From: Akkermansia muciniphila | GTDB taxonomy: Bacteria > Verrucomicrobiota > Verrucomicrobiia > Verrucomicrobiales > V1-33 | Length of the DNA stretch: 64,000 nt | Assembly (NCBI GenBank): GCA_945900785.1 | Contig: CAMDJM010000020.1 | Coordinates: forward strand, 1 to 64,000 | Direction of reading: 5' to 3' | In this document: positions 16,128 through 25,574 of the stretch, piece by piece | Layout: the number at the start of each line of letters is the position of its first letter | How positions within the stretch are numbered: position 1 is the first letter of the stretch | Notes under the pieces: generated by a model | Seen by the model: only the letters and a program-made list of their open reading frames with translations | Databases searched by the model: none | Told to the model about the DNA's origin: nothing | Program-made: the position numbers and the translations under genes

Positions 16128-18027
16128 CCCCGACGATCTCCCGGAGATCCGCTGCCCCGCCGATCTGAAGCGCCTGACGGAAAAGCAATTGCTGCTCCTC
16201 CCGGCCAAGGTGCGCCATGACCTGATCCAAACCCTCGCCAACACCGGCGGCCACCTCGGCCCGAATCTCGGGGTGGTGGAACTGACCATCGCGCTTCACA
16301 AGGTGTTTGATTCGCCCAAAGACAAATTCATTTTCGACGTGAGCCACCAGGGCTACGTGCACAAAATGCTGACGGGCCGCTGGAACCGGCTTTCCACGAT
16401 GCGGCAATATGAAGGGCTGAATGGCTTCTTCCTGCGCACGGAAAGTGAGCACGATTGCTACGGCGCGGGCCATGCCGGCACCGCGATGAGCGCCGCACTG
16501 GGCTTCGCCGTGGCGCGGGATTTGAACGGCACGGATGAGAATGTCGTCTGCGTGGCCGGGGATGCCGCCTTCACCTGCGGGCCGACCTTTGAAGCACTCA
16601 ACAATGTGGCGTCCTCCACGAAGCGCTTCATCACTGTGCTGAATGACAATGAGTGGTCGATCGACAAAAATGTGGGAGCAATCGCCCGCTATTTCACCGC
16701 GCTGTCCACCAATAGCGCCTATGCCCATCTGCACGACAAGGCGGCGCAGTTCGTGGAAAGGATCGGCGGCAAGGCGATGCGCAAGCTGGCGAGCAAGGTG
16801 GAGGGCAGTGCCAAGAATCTGATCCTGCCGAGTGTGATTTTCGAGGAATTCGGCATGCGTTATTACGGCCCCATTGATGGGCATAATCTGCCGCTGCTAA
16901 TCAAGACTTTCGAATTCCTTAAAACCCAGAATGACCCCGTCATCCTGCACATTATCACGGAAAAAGGCCGCGGCTACGAGCCGGCCCTGGCCAATCCGGG
17001 CAAGTTCCACGGTCTCGGCACGTATCAGATCGACACCGGCGAGACGGAGCCGAGCCCGACGCCGACCTGTTCCCAGATTTTTGCGGAATCCCTCGTAAAA
17101 TTTGCCAAAGCGGACCAGAAGATCACGGCGATCACGGCGGCAATGCCAGGGGGCACCGGCCTGGGCCTTTTCAAGAAGGAGATCCCGGCGCGGTATTTTG
17201 ATGTGGGCATCGCGGAAGAGCATGCCGCCTTGTTTTCCTGTGGTCTGGCAGCGCAGGGCCTGCGGCCCTTCCTCGCCATTTACAGCACCTTCATGCAGCG
17301 GGCCTATGACATGATCATCCACGACATGGCCCTGCAGAAACTTCCCGTGCGCCTGTGCATGGACCGCGGTGGTCTGAGCGGCGATGACGGCCCCACCCAC
17401 CATGGACTTTTTGATATCGGCTACCTGCGCCATGTGCCGGGTCTGATCCACATGCAGCCGAAGGATGAGGATGAATTTGTGGATATGCTGTGGACCATGG
17501 CCCACTACGAAGCCGGCCCCACTGCGATCCGTTATCCCCGGGGCGCGATTACGGGCAAGCCCGTGAAGGCCGAGCCACAGTTGCTGGAAATTGGCACCGC
17601 AGAGGTGGTGGCAGACGGCACGGATGTCGCCCTGATCGGCCTGGGCACCATGTTCAGCATGGCGGAGCAGGCGAAGGTGAAACTGGAGGCCATGGGCTAC
17701 TCGGTGGCGCTGATCAATCCCCGCTGGATCAAGCCGCTGGATACCACCGTGCTGGAACGATATGCCAAACGCTGCCGGGTCCTCTGTACCCTGGAAGACC
17801 ACGTGCTGCATAACGGATTTGGCTGCGGCGTGATTGAGCACCTCCACACCGCCGGATTGCACACCCCGGTGGAGCGCCTGGGCTGGCCGGATGAATTTGT
17901 GGAGCACGGCACCCCGGCAATCCTGCGCGCCAAGCATGGACTCACCGCAGACGACTGCGTGAAGAAGGTGCTGCGGCACCTCGAAGCCCAGCCGAGCTTG
18001 GCAAAGTCCACTGCGGCGCTGGCCTGA
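16108..18027 (+). CDS. dxs: 1-deoxy-D-xylulose-5-phosphate synthase
   Basis: 639 residues, normal length. It makes DXP from pyruvate and glyceraldehyde 3-phosphate with thiamine diphosphate, the first step of the MEP isoprenoid pathway. Seen are HLGPNLGVVELTIALH, FDVSHQGYVHKMLTGRW, the ThDP motif GDAAFTCG ... NDNEWSIDKN, and the C-terminal transketolase part with DVGIAEEHAALF and DRGGLSGDDGPTHHG. The block is SHQGY rather than the usual GHQAY, so the protein is slightly divergent. It overlaps xseB by 20 bp. Confidence 0.94.
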   Translation: MKSDSSNPDDLPEIRCPADLKRLTEKQLLLLPAKVRHDLIQTLANTGGHLGPNLGVVELTIALHKVFDSPKDKFIFDVSHQGYVHKMLTGRWNRLSTMRQYEGLNGFFLRTESEHDCYGAGHAGTAMSAALGFAVARDLNGTDENVVCVAGDAAFTCGPTFEALNNVASSTKRFITVLNDNEWSIDKNVGAIARYFTALSTNSAYAHLHDKAAQFVERIGGKAMRKLASKVEGSAKNLILPSVIFEEFGMRYYGPIDGHNLPLLIKTFEFLKTQNDPVILHIITEKGRGYEPALANPGKFHGLGTYQIDTGETEPSPTPTCSQIFAESLVKFAKADQKITAITAAMPGGTGLGLFKKEIPARYFDVGIAEEHAALFSCGLAAQGLRPFLAIYSTFMQRAYDMIIHDMALQKLPVRLCMDRGGLSGDDGPTHHGLFDIGYLRHVPGLIHMQPKDEDEFVDMLWTMAHYEAGPTAIRYPRGAITGKPVKAEPQLLEIGTAEVVADGTDVALIGLGTMFSMAEQAKVKLEAMGYSVALINPRWIKPLDTTVLERYAKRCRVLCTLEDHVLHNGFGCGVIEHLHTAGLHTPVERLGWPDEFVEHGTPAILRAKHGLTADDCVKKVLRHLEAQPSLAKSTAALA

Positions 18028-18058
18028 CCTGTTTTTCACCTCTCAATCCCTGCCTCTT

Positions 18059-19300
18059 ATGTCCGTTCCCTCATCAATGGCTCCGGCTCCGGGGCAACCC
18101 TTTACGCTATGGCTGGACCCGCTGTGCTGGCCTGTGGTGCCATTCCGCCTGCCGGGCGCGGGGTTTACGCTATGGCAGGACCCGGCGCGCTGGCCTGCGG
18201 TGAAATTCAAGCTGCCAGGTGCGGGGTTCACGTTATGGCAGGATCCGGCGCGTTGGCCCGTGGTGCAATTCAAGCTCCCCGGCCGGGCGCACACGCTGTG
18301 GTTGGATCCCGCCCGCTGGCCGGTGCCGCTGAAGCAGCTGCCAGGCGCTGGATTTTCCGTGTGGCTGGACCCGGAAACATGGCCCAAGCCAGGTTTGTTG
18401 GAATATCCCACAGTGGCTGACTTGAAAACAGCAGCGCTCTCCCCTCCCCCTGCTGCGGCTGAACCCACGCTAGTCGTTTCCGAAGTGCCCTCCCCCGCTC
18501 CCATGCCCATTTCCCTTCCCTATGACAAAGCTTTCACGCTTTGGACCCGCCCGTCCCAGGTCTCACCGGTCCCTATGAAAAATGGCCTGACCGCCGCACA
18601 GCTGGCGGCGGAGTCCGACCCCGCCCCCGTCCCGCAGGTGGCCTTGCCCACGGTGCCAGCTCCCTTGGTCCAGCCTGCCCATCAGTCTGCAAAAATGGTT
18701 CCCAGCCAAGCCGAACGGTGGCTGCCGCTGGCCGCTGCCCTGGTCGCGATCCTGGGGGTCAATGGCATGCTCAAAGTGACCGACACGAAAGTTTCCCAAG
18801 CGATGCAATCCGATCTGGCCGCGACCAACGCGACAGTAGACGCGGTGACCAAAAAACTTAAGGATACCGGGACCGCCCACGCCGCAGACTTGAAGGCCAG
18901 AGACGCCAAACTAGCCGAACTGGAAGCCCTGAATACCGCACTCAAGCAGCAAAAGGATTTGCTGGTCACCGATTTGGCCAAAGCCCAGGAAACCCTGAAA
19001 CAGGGGGAATTCACCCAGAAGGACCAGGACACACGTCTTGGCCAGATGACCAAGGAACTGGAGCAGGCCAAAGCCGTGGCCGCCGGGGCTGACAGCAAGG
19101 CGCAAACTATGGTGCAAAGCGCCCAGGAGGAAACCTCCAAAATCAAACGGGAGTCCGGGGCCGCCCTGGTGGCCCTGCAGGCCTCCCAAGCCAAATTGGA
19201 AGCAGAAAAAGCCGCCGCCCTGAAAGCTGCTGCTGACGCTGCGGCCGCCCTGGCAGCGCTCCAGGCCAAGTGGGATGCCCTGCCAAAAACCACCCCATGA
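18059..19300 (+). CDS. Membrane-anchored coiled-coil protein with FTLWxDPxxWP repeats
   Basis: 413 residues. Residues 12-116 are five tandem 21-residue units with the core F-T-L-W-x-D-P-x-x-W-P; a degenerate sixth (AFTLWTRPSQV) follows around residue 160. A single membrane helix (WLPLAAALVAILGVNGML) lies near residue 225, and the rest is a long Ala/Lys/Gln coiled coil. This puts the repeats on one side of a membrane and the coil on the other. There is no signal peptide, so N-in/C-out topology is likely. The family is not recognised. It overlaps the start of the downstream recombinase (ATGA at 19297-19300), suggesting one transcript. Confidence 0.8.
   Translation: MSVPSSMAPAPGQPFTLWLDPLCWPVVPFRLPGAGFTLWQDPARWPAVKFKLPGAGFTLWQDPARWPVVQFKLPGRAHTLWLDPARWPVPLKQLPGAGFSVWLDPETWPKPGLLEYPTVADLKTAALSPPPAAAEPTLVVSEVPSPAPMPISLPYDKAFTLWTRPSQVSPVPMKNGLTAAQLAAESDPAPVPQVALPTVPAPLVQPAHQSAKMVPSQAERWLPLAAALVAILGVNGMLKVTDTKVSQAMQSDLAATNATVDAVTKKLKDTGTAHAADLKARDAKLAELEALNTALKQQKDLLVTDLAKAQETLKQGEFTQKDQDTRLGQMTKELEQAKAVAAGADSKAQTMVQSAQEETSKIKRESGAALVALQASQAKLEAEKAAALKAAADAAAALAALQAKWDALPKTTP
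18092..18406 (+). repeat. Five 63-bp in-frame tandem repeats
   Basis: Five consecutive 63-bp units encode 21-residue motifs (for example GAGFTLWQDPARWPVVQF plus three residues). Units 2 and 3 are almost identical at DNA level; units 1, 4 and 5 have drifted. Confidence 0.85.
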
Positions 19301-20181
19301 CCCATGCCGTGGAACGCTTCATCCTTCACCTCGCGGTGGAGCGCGGGCTTTCCGTCAACTATCAGTTATCAAACCGCCAGACCCTGGAGGCGCTGGCTTC
19401 CTGGCTGAAGGAAAAATACGGGGTGGAATCTCCCGCAGCGGTGACCCTGGATCACCTGACAGAATATCTTTTTCTGAGAAAAACCGCCGGCTTGAGCAAT
19501 GCCTCCGTTCGCCTCCAGGTGATCGCGGTGAAGATCCTCTTCCGCTGGCTGGCGATCCGCAAGATCATCCCGAAGGACGTGGCCGAAGGGCTGCAGGCTC
19601 CACGGCTGGATGCCTCCTTGCCGGAGACCCTGACCGAAACGGAGGTCGAACATCTCCTGGCCAGCATCGAGCCCCACGTCCCCATGGATTACCGGGATCT
19701 GGCCGTGCTGGAAATGCTCTACGCCAGTGGCTTGCGCATTTCCGAACTGGCCAATGCCACCTTGGATCAGTTATCCATGGATGAAGGCTTCATCCGGGTG
19801 ACCGGCAAAGGCAACAAGACGCGCCTCGTGCCCGTGGGCCGCCGGGCGCGCGAAGCCGTGCAGGCCTGGTTGGACAAGGGACGCCCCGCGATGGTGACGC
19901 GAAAAACCGGCAGCCACCTGATTCTGGGCATCCGCGGGCAGCCCCTCACCACGCAACGACTCTGGCAAATCGTCAAAGCCCGCGCCGCCGCCGTGGACCT
20001 TGTGGTCTACCCTCACCTGCTGCGCCACAGCTTTGCCACCCATCTGCTGGGCGGCGGCGCAGACCTGCGGGTCATCCAGGAAATGCTGGGCCATGCCAAC
20101 ATTTCCACCACCCAGATCTACACCCACGTCGACCAAACCCGACTGAAGGAAGTGCACCGGAAATTCCACCCCCGGGCCTGA
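19297..20181 (+). CDS. Tyrosine recombinase XerC/XerD
   Basis: 294 residues from the ATG at 19297. The N-terminal SAM-like DNA-binding domain is at about 1-90 and the catalytic domain at 100-294. The active-site set is complete: Arg in YASGLRISELAN, Lys in VTGKGNKTRLVPVG, HLLRHSFATHLLGG (His-x-x-Arg), LGHANISTTQIYTHV (His and nucleophile Tyr). Length and a well-preserved ISTTQIYTH box fit the housekeeping Xer family that resolves chromosome dimers at dif, rather than a phage integrase. It overlaps the upstream repeat protein by 4 bp. XerC versus XerD cannot be decided here. Confidence 0.9.
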   Translation: MTHAVERFILHLAVERGLSVNYQLSNRQTLEALASWLKEKYGVESPAAVTLDHLTEYLFLRKTAGLSNASVRLQVIAVKILFRWLAIRKIIPKDVAEGLQAPRLDASLPETLTETEVEHLLASIEPHVPMDYRDLAVLEMLYASGLRISELANATLDQLSMDEGFIRVTGKGNKTRLVPVGRRAREAVQAWLDKGRPAMVTRKTGSHLILGIRGQPLTTQRLWQIVKARAAAVDLVVYPHLLRHSFATHLLGGGADLRVIQEMLGHANISTTQIYTHVDQTRLKEVHRKFHPRA

Positions 20182-20254
20182 GGGCAGCAACAACAGGCCA
20201 CACCGCAGCCATCCCGCCCCTTGCCGGTCAGGGCTGGTGAAGCGGGGAAGGGAA

Positions 20255-20327
<73 letters not shown>

Positions 20328-20358
20328 TTTCTTCCAGACAGCCCACAACCCTATAGCT

Positions 20359-20751
20359 ATGACCGATTTTTCTGCCCTGATCCCCGCCGCTTGGGAAGTC
20401 CGCGACTTGGCATATGCCCCCTACTCCAAGTTCCACGTGGGAGCCGCCCTGCTCGGCAGCGATGGCGTGATCTACCGGGGCTGCAATGTGGAGAATCTCA
20501 GCTTTGGCCTGACCATTTGTGCGGAGCGGAATGCCGTGGCCTCTGCAGTCGCCGCCGGGTGCCGGAGCTTTAGCGCACTGGTGGTCGTGGCCGATACCCG
20601 GGAGCCCATCTCGCCCTGTGGGGCCTGCCGTCAGGTGATGGCGGAGTTTGGGGATTTTCCGGTGCTGATGGTGACGAAGGAGATCTCAGAGGAAACCAGC
20701 ATCAGGGCCCTGCTGCCCCGGGCCAGGACAGGCATTCTGGACAGCGCGTAA
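20359..20751 (+). CDS. cdd: Cytidine deaminase
   Basis: 130 residues, the size of the tetrameric zinc enzyme. The active site is seen as CNVENLSFGLTICAERNAV (Cys-Ala-Glu with zinc ligand and proton shuttle Glu) and PCGACRQVMAEF (two further Cys ligands). It deaminates cytidine and deoxycytidine in pyrimidine salvage. The N-terminal APYSKFHVGAALL block is also typical. The start is the ATG at 20359 right after the heptamer repeat array; no Shine-Dalgarno is obvious. Confidence 0.95.
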   Translation: MTDFSALIPAAWEVRDLAYAPYSKFHVGAALLGSDGVIYRGCNVENLSFGLTICAERNAVASAVAAGCRSFSALVVVADTREPISPCGACRQVMAEFGDFPVLMVTKEISEETSIRALLPRARTGILDSA

Positions 20752-20986
20752 TCCCCGCTTACGCCAGGATAAAATCCCTTCCTGCCCGGCAGGAGCGCGG
20801 CGTTTCGCCAGTGGGATCAACGCCCTGACGGGTTCTGTGTGAACCATTTCGCTGGTTTGGAACATTCAGGCGAAGGGAGAAGGGAATTGTGCCGGAACTT
20901 TTTCTTTGCCGGGTCAAAAGGGCAGCGCTACCGTGCCCGGTTCCCGGACTGTCAATCCTGGCGGCTCCCCGGCAACCTTCCGTCGC

Positions 20987-22126
20987 ATGAAAACCCGACT
21001 TTTATGTGTGATCCTGCTGGGACCCAGCATGGCCGAATGGGCCTGGGCGCAGACTTCCACGGCCTTGCCTGCGGTGCGGATGAATGGGGACGTGCGGGCG
21101 ATCCAGCCGATGGGAGATGGCACGTTTGTCATGGGCGGCACGATCTCCTATTTCAATGGCACGCGGATCACCGGGCTGTTGCGGGTGCAGGCCGATGGCA
21201 CGCGGGTGGTTTTTCCAGTCACCGCCAGCGGAGTTGTCAGCTCCATGATTCTGGATAGTGGATGGCTTTACCTGGGAGGGGATTTTCAGGTGGTGAATAA
21301 CGTGAGCCTCCCTTTTGTGGCGAGAGTAAATGCGGCTACCGGGGCCGTGGATGCTACCTGGCGGCCCGCGCCGAATGGTGACACGGTGGATATGGCCATG
21401 GCTCCAGGCGGACTGGTGCTGTCAGGAGCCTTCTCGCGGGTGGGCGGCCTGCCCCGCAGCCGGGTGGCGCTCATTTCCACCAGCGGACCGGCCGCCGGCC
21501 GGGCGGTGGAGGCCTGGAAATGCGACGCGGACAACCAGGTGGATAGTGTACTGGTGAACGCGGGAAAGGTTTACCTCGGGGGCCGCTTTAAAAAACTGAA
21601 CAGCACTGTGATCCAATACCTGGCGCGGGTGGATGCCGCGACCGGAGCGGTGGAGGCCGCATGGAATCCGACCCCGCAATTTCATGTGTTCGATCTCGCG
21701 ACAGACGGCACCCACCTTTATTGCGCGGGCAGTTTTTCCAGGATCGGGCCCGGCGGCCCTTCCTTCCTGACAAGGCTGACCCTGATTTCGGGTTCGGTGG
21801 ACCAGTCATGGAATCCTGCCCCGGACGGCCTCGTGACGGATGTGGTAATTTCCGGGGACAGTGTTTATGCAGCAGGCTCCTGGCAAACCTTCGGCGGGGT
21901 GGCGCACCGCTGGATCGGCCGCGTGGTCAAGGCCACGGGCGCGGCTGATCCGGCCTGGGTGCCGCCGGTGGATGGGGGCATTCTGGCCCTGGCGGCGGAC
22001 GGTGCCAGCGGCGTCTGGGCGGGCGGGCGCTTTGATTCCGGTGGCACAGGCTCAGGATTCGCCCGCTTCACCAATGCCCAGGGAGCCACTGCCCCCGCCT
22101 ATCCAGGCCGGGTGACGGCCCATTAA
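20987..22126 (+). CDS. Secreted delta-60 repeat protein, N-terminal part (frameshifted)
   Basis: 379 residues from the ATG at 20987, with a signal peptide (KTRLLCVILLGPSMAEWAWA). At least five repeats of about 50 residues follow, with cores such as YLGGDFQVVNNVSLPFVARV followed by AATGAVDATWRPAPNG. These are delta-60/DUF5122-type beta-propeller repeats. The frame stops at 22126, but the next frame over continues without a gap into a similar-style region, so this is probably the first part of one long exported protein broken by a frameshift between about 22090 and 22126. The function is unknown; cell-surface localisation is likely. Confidence 0.65.
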   Translation: MKTRLLCVILLGPSMAEWAWAQTSTALPAVRMNGDVRAIQPMGDGTFVMGGTISYFNGTRITGLLRVQADGTRVVFPVTASGVVSSMILDSGWLYLGGDFQVVNNVSLPFVARVNAATGAVDATWRPAPNGDTVDMAMAPGGLVLSGAFSRVGGLPRSRVALISTSGPAAGRAVEAWKCDADNQVDSVLVNAGKVYLGGRFKKLNSTVIQYLARVDAATGAVEAAWNPTPQFHVFDLATDGTHLYCAGSFSRIGPGGPSFLTRLTLISGSVDQSWNPAPDGLVTDVVISGDSVYAAGSWQTFGGVAHRWIGRVVKATGAADPAWVPPVDGGILALAADGASGVWAGGRFDSGGTGSGFARFTNAQGATAPAYPGRVTAH

Positions 22127-22203
22127 CCAATAGCGATCTCCTCCTCGCCTATGCCGATACGGACTCGCCCTTCAGCGCCGGAGCCAGCCGCACCAACGGC
22201 GGC

Positions 22204-23526
22204 TTGCCCGTGCTCCGCCTCGCCAGCGAAGCCGGCACCCGATGGACCCTCGTTTCCCAAACCGCCCTGCGCCGCCTGCGGGCCGCCACCCTCAGCCTTT
22301 CCTCCCCCGCCGGCGGGCCACCTCCAGCCAATGATTCCTGGCTCACGCCGCAACTCCTCGCCCCCACCTGGACCAGTGCGGCGGGCGATGTCACCCTGGC
22401 GTCCTGTCAGGCGGGCGAGCCGGACCATTCGGATTCCGGCGGCACCGGCGTGGCCACCCTGTTGCCGCCAGGACGCTCCGTCTGGTATGACTGGGCCCCA
22501 ACCACCAGCGGACCCGTCACCCTGCGGCTGGAGACTACCACCGACCTTGCCATGCGTCTCTACCGGGGGCTGAGCCGCAGTGAATGGTTGCCGGTCCAGG
22601 ACGTGCTCCCCGGCCAGCGGCAGCTTAGCTTTTCCGCCAGAGCGGGGGAAAATTATCACATCGCCGTGGCCACGCGTCCCCCATTTGAAACCACCGCGCC
22701 CTTCACCCTGCGCTTCGGCGGCCCGGCCAATGATCTGTTGGCCGGAGCCATTACCCTGACGGGAGCGAATGCCACCAGCAGCGTGGATAGTGCCGGGGCC
22801 GGCACGGAGGAAGGCGAACCTGGCTACGGCTTCACGCTTGAAACACCCCACGCCAGCCTCTGGTGGAAATGGACCGCCCCCTTCTCCGGCTCCGTTTGGC
22901 TCGACACCCGCGGCAGTGAATTCGATACCGTCCTCACCGTTTTTGGCACCGATCCCCCGGACACCACCAGCCGGATCGCGGAAAACGATAACCACTCTTC
23001 ACGCCCCGGCACCACCGCCAGCGCCGTCCGCGTTCCCACCACCGCCGGCCAGACCTGGCTCATCCGCATCACCCGGCGCGATGCCGCCGAGCCTTCCGGC
23101 CTGGCCACCCTTAACCTCACCACCAGCCCCCCGCTGGATCCCTGGCCACGCTGGCTGGCCGGATTCCCCAGCCTCACCGGCCCTGCCGCCCTGGAAACCG
23201 CCGATCCTGACAACGACGGCCTGACCCACCTCGCCGAACTCGCCCTCGGCACCTCCCCCCTCGCCGCAAACTCCCGCCGCAGCCTCACCCCCACGGCCAT
23301 TCCCACCGGCTGGCAGGTCGAAGCCCTCCTCGACCGCGATGCCTTGGACTCCATCGGCGAAGGCACGCCCTTGGAAGTCATCTGGCAAACCTCCCGCGAT
23401 CTCCTCACCTGGCAACCCTCCCCCGCCACTCCCATCCGCCGCCAGGGAAAACTCTCCCTCGAGCGCCTCACCCTCACCAAAGACGACCCACCCTTCGTCC
23501 GCCTCCTCATCCGCCGCGCCCGCTAG
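22204..23526 (+). CDS. Secreted repeat protein, C-terminal part after a probable frameshift
   Basis: The frame is open from about 22111, but the first ATG is at 22204, giving 440 residues and no signal peptide. The region upstream of that ATG (TNSDLLLAYADTDSPFSAG) is coding-like and reads as the continuation of the preceding delta-60 protein. It holds two domains of the kind found in large verrucomicrobial surface proteins (ATLLPPGRSVWYDWAP and PHASLWWKWTAPFSGSVWL), then a DPDNDGLTHLAELALG calcium-type motif and a beta-rich C-terminus. It is probably not translated on its own unless the frameshift is a sequencing error or is recoded. Confidence 0.5.
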   Translation: MPVLRLASEAGTRWTLVSQTALRRLRAATLSLSSPAGGPPPANDSWLTPQLLAPTWTSAAGDVTLASCQAGEPDHSDSGGTGVATLLPPGRSVWYDWAPTTSGPVTLRLETTTDLAMRLYRGLSRSEWLPVQDVLPGQRQLSFSARAGENYHIAVATRPPFETTAPFTLRFGGPANDLLAGAITLTGANATSSVDSAGAGTEEGEPGYGFTLETPHASLWWKWTAPFSGSVWLDTRGSEFDTVLTVFGTDPPDTTSRIAENDNHSSRPGTTASAVRVPTTAGQTWLIRITRRDAAEPSGLATLNLTTSPPLDPWPRWLAGFPSLTGPAALETADPDNDGLTHLAELALGTSPLAANSRRSLTPTAIPTGWQVEALLDRDALDSIGEGTPLEVIWQTSRDLLTWQPSPATPIRRQGKLSLERLTLTKDDPPFVRLLIRRAR

Positions 23527-23579
23527 CCTGGCCTCCACATTTTTCCTGGCAAGCCCGGATTGGACCGCACCGGAGGTTA

Positions 23580-24728
23580 TTATCCGCCGATGCTCCCTTT
23601 TGTGAGGTTCAAATACCAATCGATGAACTCTGGCCCGCGGAAGAGCCAGATGGCCGCGCCTGCCGCGAGGTAGGGCCCAAAGGGGATGCGGCCAGCCCAT
23701 TCCCGGCGGCCGATCAGGATCATCAGCAGGGAGAGCACTGCCCCGATGATCGAGCCACTGAAGATGGCAAACAGCACGGCTTTCCAGCCCAAAAACGCCC
23801 CGACACAGGCCATCCAATTGGCATCGCCCAAGCCCATGGCCTCCCGCGGCTGCTCCACCCCGGTGCAGGTGCCGTGCATCTGCGGGATGTTCTCCAGCGG
23901 AATGGTCTGCGGCGTGCCGCCTTCCGGGATTACGGTCACGGTGTCCTCGCCGATCTTCAGCAGGCAGGGCCCGTAATTGGTATCCCCCAGCTGGGCGGTG
24001 GTGGCCTTGATGAGCAGCCGGTCACTGGGCCGGCTGAAAATTTCCGACCACACTTCCTGCAGTTCCCCCACTTTCAGTAAAATGTCAGGGCTGCCATCCG
24101 GTTGGCTGACCGACCAGGTCTCCGGTTTTTCAAAAGTCATCTTCAATTTCCCAAACGCCAGCTTTCCGAGTTGGATCACGATCCAGATGACGCCATAGCC
24201 CATGGCCGCGCTGCCCAGACTGAAGAGGAGATTTTGCCACCAGGTGCCCTCGAAATCATGGATCGGGTTCGGGATCAGGGTGCTGGCGACCAAACCCACG
24301 GCGGCTCCGCCCCAGGTGATTTCATGCGGAAGGATCTGATGATCGATATCGATGTAACTGCCTGCGACGCAGAGCGCGAGGAAGATAAAGCCGGCAAAGA
24401 CCCGCCAGTCATACCCATAGCGCAGCATCGCCCCGGCAAAAAGCAATCCCGTGATCAGCTCCACCACGGGATAGCGGAACGAGATCGGGCTTTTGCAATT
24501 CGCACATTTTCCCCGCAGCAGCAGCCAGGACAGCACCGGGATATTGTGATAAAAGGGGATGGGATATTTGCAGAGGGGACAGAAGGAACGCTTCGGGTCA
24601 TGCGTGGAAAGCCCCAGGGGCAGCCGGTAAATCACCACATTCAGATAGGACCCGACACAGCAGCCAAAGACAAAGGCAGCCGTCAGGAGAGTCCAGTAAA
24701 CGCGGGGCAACAGGTAGTCGAGAGGCAT
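23580..24728 (-). CDS. Prepilin peptidase / type IV leader peptidase with a central insertion
   Basis: 382 residues from the ATG at 24728. The N-terminus FGCCVGSYLNVVIYRLP and the zinc-type CPLC ... CANC cluster are those of PilD/GspO N-methylating peptidases. The two aspartates of the membrane protease are in YIDIDHQILP and GLGDANWM. Seven or eight membrane helices are seen. Between about residues 195 and 320 there is a soluble insertion not found in classical PilD, ending just before the second aspartate motif. It processes type IV pilin or type II secretion pseudopilin leaders. It is convergent with the upstream surface-protein gene and divergent from nuoE. Confidence 0.88.
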   Translation of the reverse strand: MPLDYLLPRVYWTLLTAAFVFGCCVGSYLNVVIYRLPLGLSTHDPKRSFCPLCKYPIPFYHNIPVLSWLLLRGKCANCKSPISFRYPVVELITGLLFAGAMLRYGYDWRVFAGFIFLALCVAGSYIDIDHQILPHEITWGGAAVGLVASTLIPNPIHDFEGTWWQNLLFSLGSAAMGYGVIWIVIQLGKLAFGKLKMTFEKPETWSVSQPDGSPDILLKVGELQEVWSEIFSRPSDRLLIKATTAQLGDTNYGPCLLKIGEDTVTVIPEGGTPQTIPLENIPQMHGTCTGVEQPREAMGLGDANWMACVGAFLGWKAVLFAIFSGSIIGAVLSLLMILIGRREWAGRIPFGPYLAAGAAIWLFRGPEFIDWYLNLTKGSIGG

Positions 24729-24942
24729 GACAGATTTGGGGGCTCGGGAAGGACAGCGGGTGTTTAAGAAGTGCAATATAGATTGTAACCTTGATAATTT
24801 CCAGTTTTTTATTGAATTTCCGTGAGCCCTTCCCGGTATCGTGCCGGGTGGCTGGCGCTTGTGAAAAATTTCACAAAATCGCCTTGCCGCTCCAGTCCCG
24901 CCGCCTGATACATGGGAAGACCTTTTCCTGCCGTCCTGATCC

Positions 24943-25437
24943 ATGACCCTACCCCCTGAGCTGTTGGCGAAAATAGACGAAGTAATCACCCACTATCCCG
25001 TCTCAGCCCGGAGTGCGGTGCTTCCCTTGCTGCATCTGATTCAGCACCAGTTCGGCTACATCCAGCCGGACGCGGTGAACTGGGTGGCAGGCCGGCTCGG
25101 GCTGGAACCGGTGCAGGTTTTGGAAGTCGTCACCTTTTATCCCGGCTTCCGCCAGACAGCTCCTGGAAAATACCACATCCGCGTCTGCCGCACCCTTTCC
25201 TGCGCCATGGCCGGCAGCTATGAATTGATGGAAAATCTCTGCAAGGCGACCGGGATCGACCGCTCCCACGCCGATCACCATCACCCGGTTTCAGTCAGCC
25301 CGGATGGCCATTACAGCATCGAGTTCGCCGAGTGCCTCGCCTCCTGCGGCTCCGGCCCGGTTTGCATGGTAAATGATGATTTCCACGAAGCCATCACTCC
25401 CGATAAAGTCAGCGGTCTGCTGGCAAAATATGCCTGA
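24943..25437 (+). CDS. nuoE: NADH-quinone oxidoreductase subunit E (24 kDa, 2Fe-2S)
   Basis: 164 residues. N-terminal helical bundle (VLPLLHLIQHQFGYIQPDAV) and thioredoxin-like 2Fe-2S domain with the four ligands in CRTLSC and CLASCG. It carries electrons in the NADH-oxidising module of complex I; related subunits serve hydrogenases and formate dehydrogenases. No nuoF, nuoG or other complex I gene is adjacent: upstream is the divergent prepilin peptidase and downstream a convergent gene. It is therefore an orphan copy, and its partner cannot be told from here. Confidence 0.85.
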   Translation: MTLPPELLAKIDEVITHYPVSARSAVLPLLHLIQHQFGYIQPDAVNWVAGRLGLEPVQVLEVVTFYPGFRQTAPGKYHIRVCRTLSCAMAGSYELMENLCKATGIDRSHADHHHPVSVSPDGHYSIEFAECLASCGSGPVCMVNDDFHEAITPDKVSGLLAKYA

Positions 25438-25530
25438 AGCGCGGGCTGGGTCGGTTCGTCGCCGGGAGCACACCGGGTGGACACCTCCAAGGGGGTGAAT
25501 GACGGAATTCACGCAAGCTCCCGGGATTGA

Positions 25531-25564
25531 ATCTCTCAACTCTCAACCTTCAACTCTCAACTTC
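25531..25564. repeat. Short heptamer repeat array (reverse orientation)
   Basis: Four to five copies of CTCTCAA/CTTCAAC, the complement of the GTTGAGR unit, lie between nuoE and the convergent secretin-like gene. Confidence 0.65.
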
Positions 25565-25574
25565 CCGTTTCGTT

